Shown here: positions 1 through 7,306 of the stretch, piece after piece
Layout: each line of letters starts with the position of its first letter
How positions within the stretch are numbered: position 1 is the stretch's first letter
Program-made: the position numbers and the translations under genes
Notes under the pieces: model-generated
What the model saw: the letters and a program-made list of their open reading frames with translations, nothing else
Databases searched by the model: none
Told to the model about the DNA's origin: nothing
Source: CAYWNA01 sp964459305
GTDB taxonomy: Bacteria; Planctomycetota; Planctomycetia; Pirellulales; Pirellulaceae
Direction of reading: 5' to 3'
Assembly: GCA_964459305.1 (NCBI GenBank)
Contig: CAYWNA010000257.1
Coordinates: forward strand, 1 to 19,269
DNA length: 19,269 nt

Positions 1-279
1 TCGTTCGATGGTGGCTCCGTAGCCGGTCTTGACAACTTTGTGCTCCGGCGTGTCTTTCAACACCTGGATTCCCGTGATGTGTGGATCCATATTCGGGTTG
101 ATGACGATCATGTCCAGATCCCAGTAGCGGTAGGGATCGAAATCGTCACCAACGTCCAACTCTCGCTTGCATCGGCGGATGAAGTTGGTCCAGAAAAATT
201 CACCCACCGGCACGCGATCCGGTTCCCGGTGATTCAACGCATCCAAAACACGTTTTGTCTTTTGTTCGGCGGATTTCAT
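1..279 (-). CDS. Uroporphyrinogen-decarboxylase-family protein, N-terminal part (cut by window edge)
   Basis: The 93 visible residues begin MKSAEQKTKRVLDALNH and carry the REPDRVPVGE block (residues 18-27), the N-terminal signature of the URO-D fold. This fold covers true HemE and the corrinoid/methyl-transfer paralogues of the MtaA/CmuA type. The 'RVLDALNHREPDRVPVGEFFW' style and the following Y-R-Y-W-D-L-D segment resemble the paralogous group more than HemE, so I give no symbol. Proteins of this type in planctomycetes are usually cytoplasmic and of unknown substrate. The start at 279 is preceded by a weak purine-rich AGGGTGA about 8 bases upstream. The gene lies 92 bp downstream of rdgB on the same strand. 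The C-terminal three quarters, with the substrate-binding residues, lie outside the window. The family is well supported; the specific role is not. Confidence 0.85.
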   Translation of the reverse strand, partial: MKSAEQKTKRVLDALNHREPDRVPVGEFFWTNFIRRCKRELDVGDDFDPYRYWDLDMIVINPNMDPHITGIQVLKDTPEHKVVKTGYGATIER

Positions 280-371
280 CGCGATATCACCCTGCGTTCT
301 CTACCTTTCCAAACGGCGCGGAGCCATGCTTGCCACGTTGGAAGACTGTAGTGTAGCCACCAGCCGAACCA

Positions 372-980
372 CTAAGCAAGCACGCTGACCAGCACGGGCC
401 ACAGCGCACGGACCGCTCGCGCGCGGTGGCTCAAGCAGGCGGTGGCGGTTTCTCCCAACTCGGCCAAAGTGCGATGGTATTCCGTGATTTCGAACAGGCC
501 GTCATAGCCAAAACCGCGGTTACCGCTGGGAGTAAGGCGTATCCGGCCGTGAAGGCACCCGTCGGTTTCCGCCCGAATTTGCCCGGCTGGATCGGCCAGC
601 GCAAGACGGCAGACGAAACGCGCCGTGCGTTTCTCCGGCGGAAGATCGCCCAATTCGGCCAGCAGACGCTGACGGTTTGCGTCTGCCGTGGCCCCCGGAC
701 CTGCGTATCGGGCCGATAGCACACCGGGAGCGCCGTCCAAGGCGTCGACCTCCAGGCCCGTATCGTCGGCCAGCACCCACTGGTGCAGGTGACCCGCGAG
801 CTGAACCGCTTTGGCTCGCGCGTTCTCCGCGAATGAGGAGACATCCTCTTCGAGATCGGGCACATCGGCCAAGTCGCTCAGGCTGACAAGCCGCCAATCG
901 CGCCCAGCCAAAAGAACGCGGAACTCGGCAACCTTGCCTGAGTTACCCGTCCCGAGTACCAGTGTGACTGGCGGGGCCAT
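372..980 (-). CDS. rdgB: RdgB/HAM1-type non-canonical purine NTP pyrophosphatase (dITP/XTP diphosphatase)
   Basis: The enzyme hydrolyses dITP, ITP and XTP to monophosphates plus pyrophosphate, clearing deaminated purines from the nucleotide pool in the cytoplasm. The 202-residue product has the usual family length. Visible motifs are the N-terminal LGTGNSGK loop (residues 9-16), ADDTGLEVDAL (71-81) with the catalytic/metal acidic pair, SARYAG (89-94), GNRGFGYDGLF (153-163) and SHRARA near the C-terminus (184-189). The reading frame is open 34 codons further upstream, but the ATG at 980 is preferred. It places the GTGNSGK loop where the family has it, and it has AAAGGA about 8 bases upstream. 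It lies 132 bp downstream of tyrS in the same direction. The lysine that commonly precedes the SHR block is not obvious here, a minor deviation. Confidence 0.95.
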   Translation of the reverse strand: MAPPVTLVLGTGNSGKVAEFRVLLAGRDWRLVSLSDLADVPDLEEDVSSFAENARAKAVQLAGHLHQWVLADDTGLEVDALDGAPGVLSARYAGPGATADANRQRLLAELGDLPPEKRTARFVCRLALADPAGQIRAETDGCLHGRIRLTPSGNRGFGYDGLFEITEYHRTLAELGETATACLSHRARAVRALWPVLVSVLA

Positions 981-1112
981 TGTGCATGTCCTTTTGTCTC
1001 TTGTAGGGCCATCCCTGGTCGACTTCTGAGTCGACGTCTGTCGTCCCTGGCCGATAGCATCTCGCGCAAAGCCGACCGCCAACGGTTCGCTTGGTCCACC
1101 CTGCGGCCGTTG

Positions 1113-2396
1113 TCACTCAAACCGCAGCAGTGCGTAGCGTTTCTTGCCGGCGCGCAGAACGATCACACTTTCACTGGCCAGGTCGTCTAGCGTTAGTTGC
1201 GTCGCCAGATCGGTTCTGCGGCGGTTGTTCACGTACGCGCCGCCCTGTTGGATCGTGCGGCGGGCTTCGCCCTTCGACTTGGCCAGGCCAGCCTCGAATA
1301 CCGCGTCGATCAATGGAAGACCCTCAGCGAGAAGTTGGTCTTTGGGCAACTGCTTGCTGGGCACGTCCGCGAAGATCTCGACCAGTTGCGAGTCGTTCAA
1401 GTCTTCGATTTCTGCTCCAAAGAGAACCTTGGTTGCTCGTTGGGCAGCAGCCAGTCCCGATTCACCGTGCAGCAATCGCGTCAGTTCTTCTGCGAGGCGG
1501 GTCTGGCTCTGTCGCCGATTCGGCTCATCCTGCCGCGACTTGTCCATAGCCTCGGTCTCTTCGCGATCCAGTTCGGTCAAGAACCGGAGGCACTTGCCAG
1601 CATCTTCATCAGCCACGTTGTACCAGTACTGGTAGAAGGCGTACGGGCTAGTGCGATTCGCCGAAAGCCAGACGGTTCCGTCTTCGGTCTTGCCCATCTT
1701 CGTGCCGTCGGCCTTGGTTAACAGCGGGCAAGTGAAACCGTAGAGCTGCACGCCGCGCATTCGACGTGCCAGATCGATCCCCGCCGTGATATTACCCCAC
1801 TGGTCGCTTCCGCCGACCTGCAATTCACAGCCGAAGTGCTCGTTCAGGTAGGCAAAGTCATACGCCTGCAGCAGCATGTAGCTGAACTCGGTGTAGCTGA
1901 GACCAACATCGCTTCGCTCCAAGCGGCTTTTCACCGAATCCTTGGTCAACATCACGTTCACAGGGAAGTTCTTGCCGATGTCGCGGAGGAAATCCAGATA
2001 GCTGAAGCCCCGCATCCAATCGAAGTTGTTTACGAGCACGGCGGACGTGTCGCCGCAATCGAAGTCCAACAGCCCTCGCATTTGGCGCTCCAATCCTTCG
2101 ACATTGGCCCGCAACGTCTCCACAGACAGCAGATTGCGCTCTTCGCTCTTGCCGCTGGGATCGCCGATCATACCCGTGGCTCCGCCTACCAGGGCAATCG
2201 GCTTGTGCCCGGCGCGTTGAAAACGGCGCAGCATCAACAGCGGCAGTAGGCTGCCCACGTGAAGACTGTCGGCGGTGGGATCGAAACCGACGTATACCGT
2301 GCGGCTCGACGATTTCAGCCATCCGGGCAACCGTTCGTCATCGGTGTTTTGGTGGATGAGTCCGCGCCACGCCAAATCTGCAAAGATATCAGTCAT
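1113..2396 (-). CDS. tyrS: Tyrosyl-tRNA synthetase
   Basis: This cytoplasmic class Ic aminoacyl-tRNA synthetase charges tRNA-Tyr with tyrosine. The 427 residues match the usual bacterial TyrS length. The Rossmann catalytic domain carries the HIGH-type motif HVGS (46-49), GGATGMIGDPSGKSEERNLL beginning near residue 71, the tyrosine-pocket region YTEFSYMLLQAYDF (168-181), GGSDQWGNI (195-203), and the KMSKS-type motif KMGKT (233-237), which is the normal form in bacterial TyrS. A C-terminal S4-like RNA-binding region contains KSKGEARRTIQQGGAYVNNR. The start at 2396 gives the expected MTDIFADLAWRGLIHQ opening, although AGGA sits very close to the ATG. It is first of a minus-strand series with rdgB and the URO-D-family gene, probably housekeeping neighbours rather than one pathway. 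Confidence 0.97.
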   Translation of the reverse strand: MTDIFADLAWRGLIHQNTDDERLPGWLKSSSRTVYVGFDPTADSLHVGSLLPLLMLRRFQRAGHKPIALVGGATGMIGDPSGKSEERNLLSVETLRANVEGLERQMRGLLDFDCGDTSAVLVNNFDWMRGFSYLDFLRDIGKNFPVNVMLTKDSVKSRLERSDVGLSYTEFSYMLLQAYDFAYLNEHFGCELQVGGSDQWGNITAGIDLARRMRGVQLYGFTCPLLTKADGTKMGKTEDGTVWLSANRTSPYAFYQYWYNVADEDAGKCLRFLTELDREETEAMDKSRQDEPNRRQSQTRLAEELTRLLHGESGLAAAQRATKVLFGAEIEDLNDSQLVEIFADVPSKQLPKDQLLAEGLPLIDAVFEAGLAKSKGEARRTIQQGGAYVNNRRRTDLATQLTLDDLASESVIVLRAGKKRYALLRFE

Positions 2397-2623
2397 CGTC
2401 CTGTTGGATCCCGTAAGTCAGGGTGGATTATCTCCCATCGGTGGAGCACGCCGGATTGTGTAATTCGCAATCCGGAGGGCTCATTCGAGTCGTCTACGCC
2501 ACGAAAGAGTATGTCGACAACACGAAAACCATGCAACCGACCGTCAGTGATCGCTTTCAATCCGGCGGCATTGCAGACAAAATAGGGAGTCGTCGCGTCG
2601 AGTAAAGGTACGAATCTTCCCAT
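2393..2623 (-). CDS. Possible small ORF overlapping the tyrS start (doubtful)
   Basis: A 76-residue open frame beginning MGRFVPLLDATTPYFV ends in an ATGA overlap with the tyrS start. That junction is the only positive sign that it could be a real, coupled upstream gene. I recognise no domain, no ribosome-binding site is visible before the ATG at 2623, and third-codon-position GC is not clearly raised as it is in neighbouring genes. It may equally be chance. Confidence 0.18.
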   Translation of the reverse strand: MGRFVPLLDATTPYFVCNAAGLKAITDGRLHGFRVVDILFRGVDDSNEPSGLRITQSGVLHRWEIIHPDLRDPTGR

Positions 2624-2830
2624 TCGTTGGATCGTGGACGTGCCGGTTCCTCGTTTACGTCGTTTAACCCGAAGGTGATGGCGGGCGGCGGGATCGGCCG
2701 TCCATACACAGTGTCCGCCACCTGCCATCGCCTTCCGCTTCGGGCTAAACGACCTTGCGCGAGAGTGAAATCGGGATGTTAAGTTAACGTCTTCGCGTTC
2801 GTACTAGTAACAACTAAACATGGACCAGCT
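2624..2830. other. Intergenic stretch between divergent tyrS and the membrane-anchored protein
   Basis: No convincing gene is present in this stretch. Together with the doubtful small ORF it makes a gap of about 430 bases. It holds the long inverted repeat described separately, a GTTAAGTTAAC dyad at 2778-2788, and an AT-richer segment just before the gene that starts at 2831, where a promoter would be expected. I could not assign clean -35/-10 boxes. Confidence 0.6.
2659..2753. repeat. Long imperfect inverted repeat (hairpin element)
   Basis: The outer arms at 2659-2674 and 2738-2753 match over 16 bases with a single mismatch; the left arm reads GTCGTTTAACCCGAAG. Inner arms continue the pairing with an offset of about five bases (GTGATGGCGGGCGGCG against the complement of CGCCACCTGCCATCGCC). 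The 'AACCCGAAG' core is shared with the inverted repeat at 16623-16690, so this looks like a diverged member of the same dispersed family. It carries no ORF and no terminal duplication that I can see. It could act as a transcript-end or structural element between tyrS and the next gene. Confidence 0.75.
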
Positions 2831-4201
2831 ATGAGCATCGAACAAAAAATCAAATCCGCGCCCAAACGGTTGAGCGTGGGTGGCTGCCTACTGATTTGTA
2901 TTGGCGTGCCTGCGGTTCTGATGCTCGTCGGTTGTCTCGGCTTGCTGACTTGGCGCGTCGGGTCCGGGCGTCGGGTGGATGCCATGCTGGCCGAAATCCA
3001 GGCTCGCGGTGAACCGATATCTGCCGCTGATCTTGAAAAGTATTATGCTCTGCCCGAAGGCACAACGGACGTGACCGACCTGTGGCTGAGCGCGTTGACT
3101 CCGCTGGACGGCGATACGTTTCGTCAAGATGCGGGCCAATTGCCGATCGTAGGCACAAGCGAGATCGAGATTCCACCGCCGGGCGAGCCGTGGGCGCAAC
3201 TGGAGGACGTGGAGGCACTTCTGGCGAAATACTCCGACACAATGCAGCGGCTCCACGAGGCAGCCGACAAGGGCGGTGCTGCCCGGTACGACCTGGATTT
3301 CGGGCAGGGATTTGCCATGTTGTTGGAGCATGTCCAGTCGTTGCGCAGCGGCGCCCGGATGCTCTCGCTGGAAGCCCACGTGCGCGCTCACCGAGGCGAC
3401 GCGCACGGTGCTGCGGATTCGATCCACGCGGCGAGTGTGCTCGGCAGCAGCTTGGAGCAGGAACCCGTCATAATTTCGCAACTGGTCCGGATCGCCGTCT
3501 ATGGCATTTCCTCCGATCTGTGCCGCAGTCTGTTGCCGCACGTGGAGTTTTCGGACGAGGATTTGCATCGCATGTCCGACGATTTCCGGACCACGCGATT
3601 CAACGGAGGTTTCCGCCGCTCGCTGACGGGCGAACGCGTGATGGGCATTCAGGGAATAAAGAACCCAGCCGCAGACACTGTGGTTGGGCAGGAGCTTCCG
3701 CCGGTGGCAGGCCCGATGCTCAGTCTGAACAGTAGCGACGATCTTGCTCAATACCTGATTTTCACGGAGCGGATGATCGAGGCCGCGGAAAAGCCAATTC
3801 CACAGGCACAGAAAGAGTTTGACTTAATTGAAAAGGACCTCAGAGCTCTTGCGGGTACTCCGGTCAAGAAATTCCGCTACGTCTTGACATTGCTGCTGCT
3901 TCCGGCCACCGGTGCTGCACTGGACGCTGCGGCACGCGGCAACGCGACGAACGATGCTGCCGTGACCGCCATTGCGATCGAGCGATATCGGCGCAAGCAC
4001 GGACAGATCCCCGATGAACTCGCCCAGCTAGTTCCCGAATTCCTGCCACAGGTGCCGATCGACCCCTTCGACGGCAAGCCGTTGCGGTACGTGGTGCGGG
4101 ACGACGAGTATCTCCTCTACTGCGTTGGCCGCGACGGCGTGGACGATGGCGGCGAAGGTGAGTTCGACCCGGACATCGTATTCCGTGTGGAACGGCCGTA
4201 A
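2831..4201 (+). CDS. Membrane-anchored protein of unknown function with pseudopilin-like C-terminal segment
   Basis: This 456-residue protein has a short basic N-terminus followed by one strongly hydrophobic segment (about residues 17-41). This suggests a signal anchor with the bulk outside the cytoplasm. The middle (about 45-370) is largely helical and unrecognised. The C-terminal segment around residues 370-455 (AAVTAIAIERYRRKHGQIPDEL, then DPFDGKPLRY and YLLYCVGRDGVDDGG) resembles the C-terminal part of type II secretion GspG-like pseudopilins. That module is common in long planctomycete proteins without an N-terminal prepilin motif, and no prepilin motif is seen here. No Shine-Dalgarno sequence precedes the ATG at 2831. 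Instead a four-codon ORF (ATG at 2820, MDQL) ends in an ATGA overlap with it. The gene converges on the operon at 4411. The function is unknown. Confidence 0.85.
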   Translation: MSIEQKIKSAPKRLSVGGCLLICIGVPAVLMLVGCLGLLTWRVGSGRRVDAMLAEIQARGEPISAADLEKYYALPEGTTDVTDLWLSALTPLDGDTFRQDAGQLPIVGTSEIEIPPPGEPWAQLEDVEALLAKYSDTMQRLHEAADKGGAARYDLDFGQGFAMLLEHVQSLRSGARMLSLEAHVRAHRGDAHGAADSIHAASVLGSSLEQEPVIISQLVRIAVYGISSDLCRSLLPHVEFSDEDLHRMSDDFRTTRFNGGFRRSLTGERVMGIQGIKNPAADTVVGQELPPVAGPMLSLNSSDDLAQYLIFTERMIEAAEKPIPQAQKEFDLIEKDLRALAGTPVKKFRYVLTLLLLPATGAALDAAARGNATNDAAVTAIAIERYRRKHGQIPDELAQLVPEFLPQVPIDPFDGKPLRYVVRDDEYLLYCVGRDGVDDGGEGEFDPDIVFRVERP

Positions 4202-4203
4202 AG

Positions 4204-4223
4204 ACGCCGTTAAAGAACGGCGT
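4204..4223 (+). terminator. Perfect 8-bp hairpin just after the stop codon
   Basis: ACGCCGTT and AACGGCGT pair perfectly around a four-base AAAG loop, starting two bases after the TAA at 4199-4201. No run of T follows, so a classical rho-independent terminator is not shown. The hairpin may end or protect the transcript of the preceding gene, which faces a convergent operon. Confidence 0.45.
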
Positions 4224-4410
4224 GGAACTGGAGCCATCGTTCAACCGCTGGGCCAACGCCGGTACAGGCAGGCGTGCCGGAATGCTGAACCAAAGGACTC
4301 CCTGCAGAAGAACGAGTGCCCACAGCGTGTGGCGCGCTTTCGGCGGCGCATTCGGAAAGCACCGCAACTTACCACTCGTGTAGCTTTCGTAAACACCACA
4401 AGTTTGGTAC
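4224..4410. other. Structured intergenic region between convergent genes
   Basis: There is no gene here. After the terminator-like hairpin there are further short dyads: GGCA-GGCG-TGCC at 4267-4278 and CCACA-GCG-TGTGG at 4320-4332. Their density suggests a structured RNA end or a dispersed intergenic repeat, but nothing in the sequence decides this. Confidence 0.35.
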
Positions 4411-6033
4411 TCATCGAGTTGCCAGTCGGTCCTGTAATTTAGCTCGCGCCCTATCGATCGCTCGATCCGTTGGTCCGATGTACTGATCGGCCGCCTGCTC
4501 GCGCATGAAGCGTTCAAAATGGTCCAGCATCAACAGCCCCTCGCGAATCGATTCCGCAACGGCCGTGCCTTGGCCGCCGACAGATAAGTAGATGGGGCTG
4601 GTGTGAGCGAAGCGCAGCCGGGAAGGTCGCTGCCGGAAGCGGTGATCGTCTGAGCCTAACCGGTAAACGGAAATCTCTTGGTCGTTGAGCAAATCATCTG
4701 TGGCCGTGCATCGAGCTGCCAGCCAAGAGCCCTTCCGAACATCGATCTGTGCGGTGCCGGAAAACGGGCGTTTTTCCATAACGTCGAATGTGTGCACAAC
4801 TTGGCCGTTCAGCACGATCTCGGCCGACGTGAGCGGCTGGTCCGAGACAATCGACAGCTCGATCGATACGCGACCACCGTCAGAAGGCAGGTCGACCGTA
4901 TCGCCGGGCTGCTGCCCCGCGGTCGTCTTGAGGAAAACCATCGGGCCGTTGGTCACGAAGTTCTTCCCGGTCGCCCAGGCATAGTTGAACTCCTGAAGCG
5001 AAGCGTTGGTCGGCACGCGAACGTAAGCCCGGTTGTACCCCACAGGATTCGGCTTCACACCACAGGCGGTCCCGGCGCCGGCGGCGAGTTTCAGCCCGCA
5101 GTTCAACAGGCGGTAGTAGGTGTCGGTGTTCATTCGCATCATGCCTTGGTCGGTGTCCTCGTAGACTGGAAAGTCGGGCACCTGGAGCAGGTTCGAATAG
5201 TGACTCCGCGGCTGGAAGCGGTGTAGGTGGAAGTTGTTGTTGCAGACGTTGACCACATGCACATAGCCCAACAAGGCGTCCAGCAACACCTCCCGCGACC
5301 AGCCGGCTTGGTAGTGAACCAGCCCGCCCGATTCGCAGGCATGGCGAACATAGTCGAGATTTGGCCGATCCCGGGCGGTTTCGATCGGCATCGACACAGG
5401 CAGATTTTGGACATAGGCGGCTCCCCAGCCATATTCCAACTCGGCGTCGAAAATGCTGGTCGGGACGTTTTGCCCGGCAAACTCCAGAAAACTAACTCGC
5501 TGGCTGCCCAGTGGAATTGGCCGCCGGGCATCCGGCCCGTTCCACCAAGTGAGCGACGTGCCGAAGTCGAGCCCTTCGGCCACGAGCATCTGCCCTAGGA
5601 TTGCTGGCGCGATGTGAATGTGATTCTCCGCGCAAAGGTATCCTCGCGACCGCATATCGATCCAGCGTCGGAGCGTCACAGTCCGCGTCGTTTCTGGGGC
5701 AGCGACCTCGATTTCTTGCTTGAAGCGGACGTATTCCAATCCTCGTTCGACTCGCAAGAGTACCTTACCTTCGGGCACTTCGACGGTCGCTTCGCCTGGG
5801 CATGTGAACCATCGATCCGGCGGAACCGGCACAACGACCGCCCCGTCCGGCACGATACAGTCGCCGTCGGATGGCCGAACCAGCATACGACACGCGAGCG
5901 GACGGCCTTGTTCGTCGACGACTTTGACCTGCAATTCGGCGGCCGGCGAAGACTCGCCCACGAGGAACGTGATGGAAAACACGGCAATTGACGACCACAT
6001 CAAGGATAGGCGAATCGAACAGTTGCGCATCAT
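4411..6033 (-). CDS. CehA/McbA-like PHP-type metallohydrolase, secreted
   Basis: The product has 540 residues. An N-terminal hydrophobic segment (about 8-32, ending SSPAAEL) looks like a Sec signal peptide. Residues 33-125 read as a beta-rich domain (AAELQVKVVDEQGRP onward). The catalytic-like part follows, with RGYLCAENHIHIAP (130-143, H138 and H140 as likely metal ligands of the PHP-like 'HxH' type), GGLVHYQAGW (236-245) and an aspartate/histidine-rich middle, ending with PVGYNRAYVRVP and TNGPMVFL (361-368), typical of the CehA/McbA group. That family includes carbaryl hydrolase, but most planctomycete members are uncharacterised and the substrate cannot be inferred. The start at 6033 has AAAGGAG 8 bases upstream. 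The frame is open about 220 codons further, but that extension runs antisense to nothing and same-strand over the next gene, so it is rejected. It is last in the sulfatase operon, 50 bp after the agarase-like gene. Confidence 0.88.
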   Translation of the reverse strand: MMRNCSIRLSLMWSSIAVFSITFLVGESSPAAELQVKVVDEQGRPLACRMLVRPSDGDCIVPDGAVVVPVPPDRWFTCPGEATVEVPEGKVLLRVERGLEYVRFKQEIEVAAPETTRTVTLRRWIDMRSRGYLCAENHIHIAPAILGQMLVAEGLDFGTSLTWWNGPDARRPIPLGSQRVSFLEFAGQNVPTSIFDAELEYGWGAAYVQNLPVSMPIETARDRPNLDYVRHACESGGLVHYQAGWSREVLLDALLGYVHVVNVCNNNFHLHRFQPRSHYSNLLQVPDFPVYEDTDQGMMRMNTDTYYRLLNCGLKLAAGAGTACGVKPNPVGYNRAYVRVPTNASLQEFNYAWATGKNFVTNGPMVFLKTTAGQQPGDTVDLPSDGGRVSIELSIVSDQPLTSAEIVLNGQVVHTFDVMEKRPFSGTAQIDVRKGSWLAARCTATDDLLNDQEISVYRLGSDDHRFRQRPSRLRFAHTSPIYLSVGGQGTAVAESIREGLLMLDHFERFMREQAADQYIGPTDRAIDRARAKLQDRLATR

Positions 6034-6083
6034 GAGATCCTCTCCTTTCTGATTGGCACTATGGGATGGGTATACACGAAGAT

Positions 6084-7289
6084 CTATTGATGCAATGCGG
6101 CGGCGTAGAGCCGATTGCGGTTGAATCGTTGCATTTGTCGAACGCATTCCTCGTATGGCTCGTCCAGGTAGTTTTTCAGCCCCGACTTGCGGCTGTGGTT
6201 TTCCATGAACGCGCACCAATGCAGGCCAACGACGTAGGGTTGGGTAAATGCCGTCTCGGCGAATCGCACGTAAGCCTCGCCGCGGGCCTTTTGGTCCGGC
6301 ACGTAACACGGAGCCTTTTCGCCCACTTTCAGGAGTTCGGTCGGAGCCAGGTACAGCATGTCGGAGATCAGTACTGGTTTGCCTGCCACGCCGTACCATC
6401 GGGCCAAGTCGGTCCGCAGTTGGTCGGGCGTCACGAAACGGTTCATCAGCAGAACGTCGAAGTACTCGACCGAGAGCACGTCCACGGTCGACTTCATCGC
6501 GTGCAGGACTTCGTGTGGCAGCCCGTTGACCTTGTCCCTGCCGATCGTGATAACGCGGTCGCCTTTGTAGCGGTCGCCCAGCAGCAGGTGGTTTGTATCG
6601 TACCGGCGGATCGAATCGTGAATGACCTGGTAGTACTGCCGAGCGACTGCTTCCAACCGCTGTCGGCCGACTTCTTCTGCCCAGCGTGGCCAATTGGGCG
6701 TGTCAGCATAGAAGTAGCCGATCAAGTTGGGATCGTCTCGCAGTTCGGTGCAAACTTCTTGGGCCAGGCGGTCGCATTTCTGCGTAAATGCTTCGCTGAA
6801 GACATCGGGAAACTGCTCCTCGACGTACCATTCGATATCGGTGAAACGGATCAGGTGCGCGTATGGCATGTTCGCACGGGCGTACTGCTTGGGGCCCCAG
6901 CCGCGCGAGTGGACCATTGCTCCGCTCTTCGGATCTCTACTCATCAGCTCCTGTGACCAGCCGATCGTATTGAAACGCCATTGAGCCAAGTGCGCCGCGA
7001 CAAAGTCGACGAATTCGTTTGAATAGTCCTTTCGATAGTCTACGTGGTTGACCCCGGCCGAGAGAAACGCGTGACCCTCCGGAGTTATGAACCACCAACG
7101 TCCATCTTGCTTTTCCACACGAAAAAACCCCGTCGCCTCGGATCTCACGCCTCGCCAACCGCCGTAGCGGTCCAAGTCATCTGTCCCTGCTTCGATCTGA
7201 TCCGCCGCCGTCGCTGGAACGCTCACGGACGGATGCACGGATGAGAACACAATCAACAATGCCGCAAGGGGCTTTCGTTTCAGAACCAT
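6084..7289 (-). CDS. Agarase-like TIM-barrel glycoside-hydrolase-family protein, secreted, catalytic Glu positions altered
   Basis: The product has 401 residues with a signal peptide at about 1-29 (hydrophobic LAALLIVF, then PATAAD). The block GGWRGVRSEATGFFRVEK followed by GRWWFITPEGHAFLSAGVNHV (43-83) is the opening of proteins annotated as beta-agarase/GH50-like in planctomycetes and bacteroidetes. The order of blocks fits a clan GH-A barrel: LIGYFYADTPNW (189-200) where the acid/base 'NE' is expected, and GKPVLISDM (303-311) where the nucleophile Glu is expected. The residues seen are D196-T197 and D310, not Glu. It may be a divergent enzyme, a binding protein, or use other acids. GAGG-type purines sit 8 bases before the ATG. 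It is the middle gene of the operon, 17 bp after the sulfatase. Agar as a substrate is not supported by anything here. Confidence 0.82.
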   Translation of the reverse strand: MVLKRKPLAALLIVFSSVHPSVSVPATAADQIEAGTDDLDRYGGWRGVRSEATGFFRVEKQDGRWWFITPEGHAFLSAGVNHVDYRKDYSNEFVDFVAAHLAQWRFNTIGWSQELMSRDPKSGAMVHSRGWGPKQYARANMPYAHLIRFTDIEWYVEEQFPDVFSEAFTQKCDRLAQEVCTELRDDPNLIGYFYADTPNWPRWAEEVGRQRLEAVARQYYQVIHDSIRRYDTNHLLLGDRYKGDRVITIGRDKVNGLPHEVLHAMKSTVDVLSVEYFDVLLMNRFVTPDQLRTDLARWYGVAGKPVLISDMLYLAPTELLKVGEKAPCYVPDQKARGEAYVRFAETAFTQPYVVGLHWCAFMENHSRKSGLKNYLDEPYEECVRQMQRFNRNRLYAAALHQ

Positions 7290-7306
7290 TCGATCGACCT
7301 CTACAA

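Noticed and set aside
1018..1035. Repeated GTCGAC motif between rdgB and tyrS
   Set aside because: Two six-base palindromes in a GC-rich gap are expected by chance and form no convincing longer structure.
1836..2249. Plus-strand 137-codon open frame within tyrS
   Set aside because: It is the antisense shadow of an essential conserved gene.
2888..3751. Minus-strand 287-codon open frame
   Set aside because: It is antisense to the membrane-anchored protein gene, whose domain pattern and codon bias are convincing; the antisense product resembles nothing.
3864..4517. Minus-strand 217-codon open frame crossing the 4.2-4.4 kb gap
   Set aside because: It overlaps the ends of two real genes. A hydrophobic stretch encoded in the gap looks protein-like, but there is no start signal or family match.
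6034..6693. N-terminal 220-codon extension of the CehA-like frame
   Set aside because: It overlaps the agarase-like gene on the same strand in another frame, has no family resemblance, and the ATG at 6033 has a strong ribosome-binding site and a signal peptide.
6066..6956. Plus-strand 296-codon open frame
   Set aside because: It is antisense to the well-supported agarase-like gene and reads as a shadow with no domain or ribosome-binding site.
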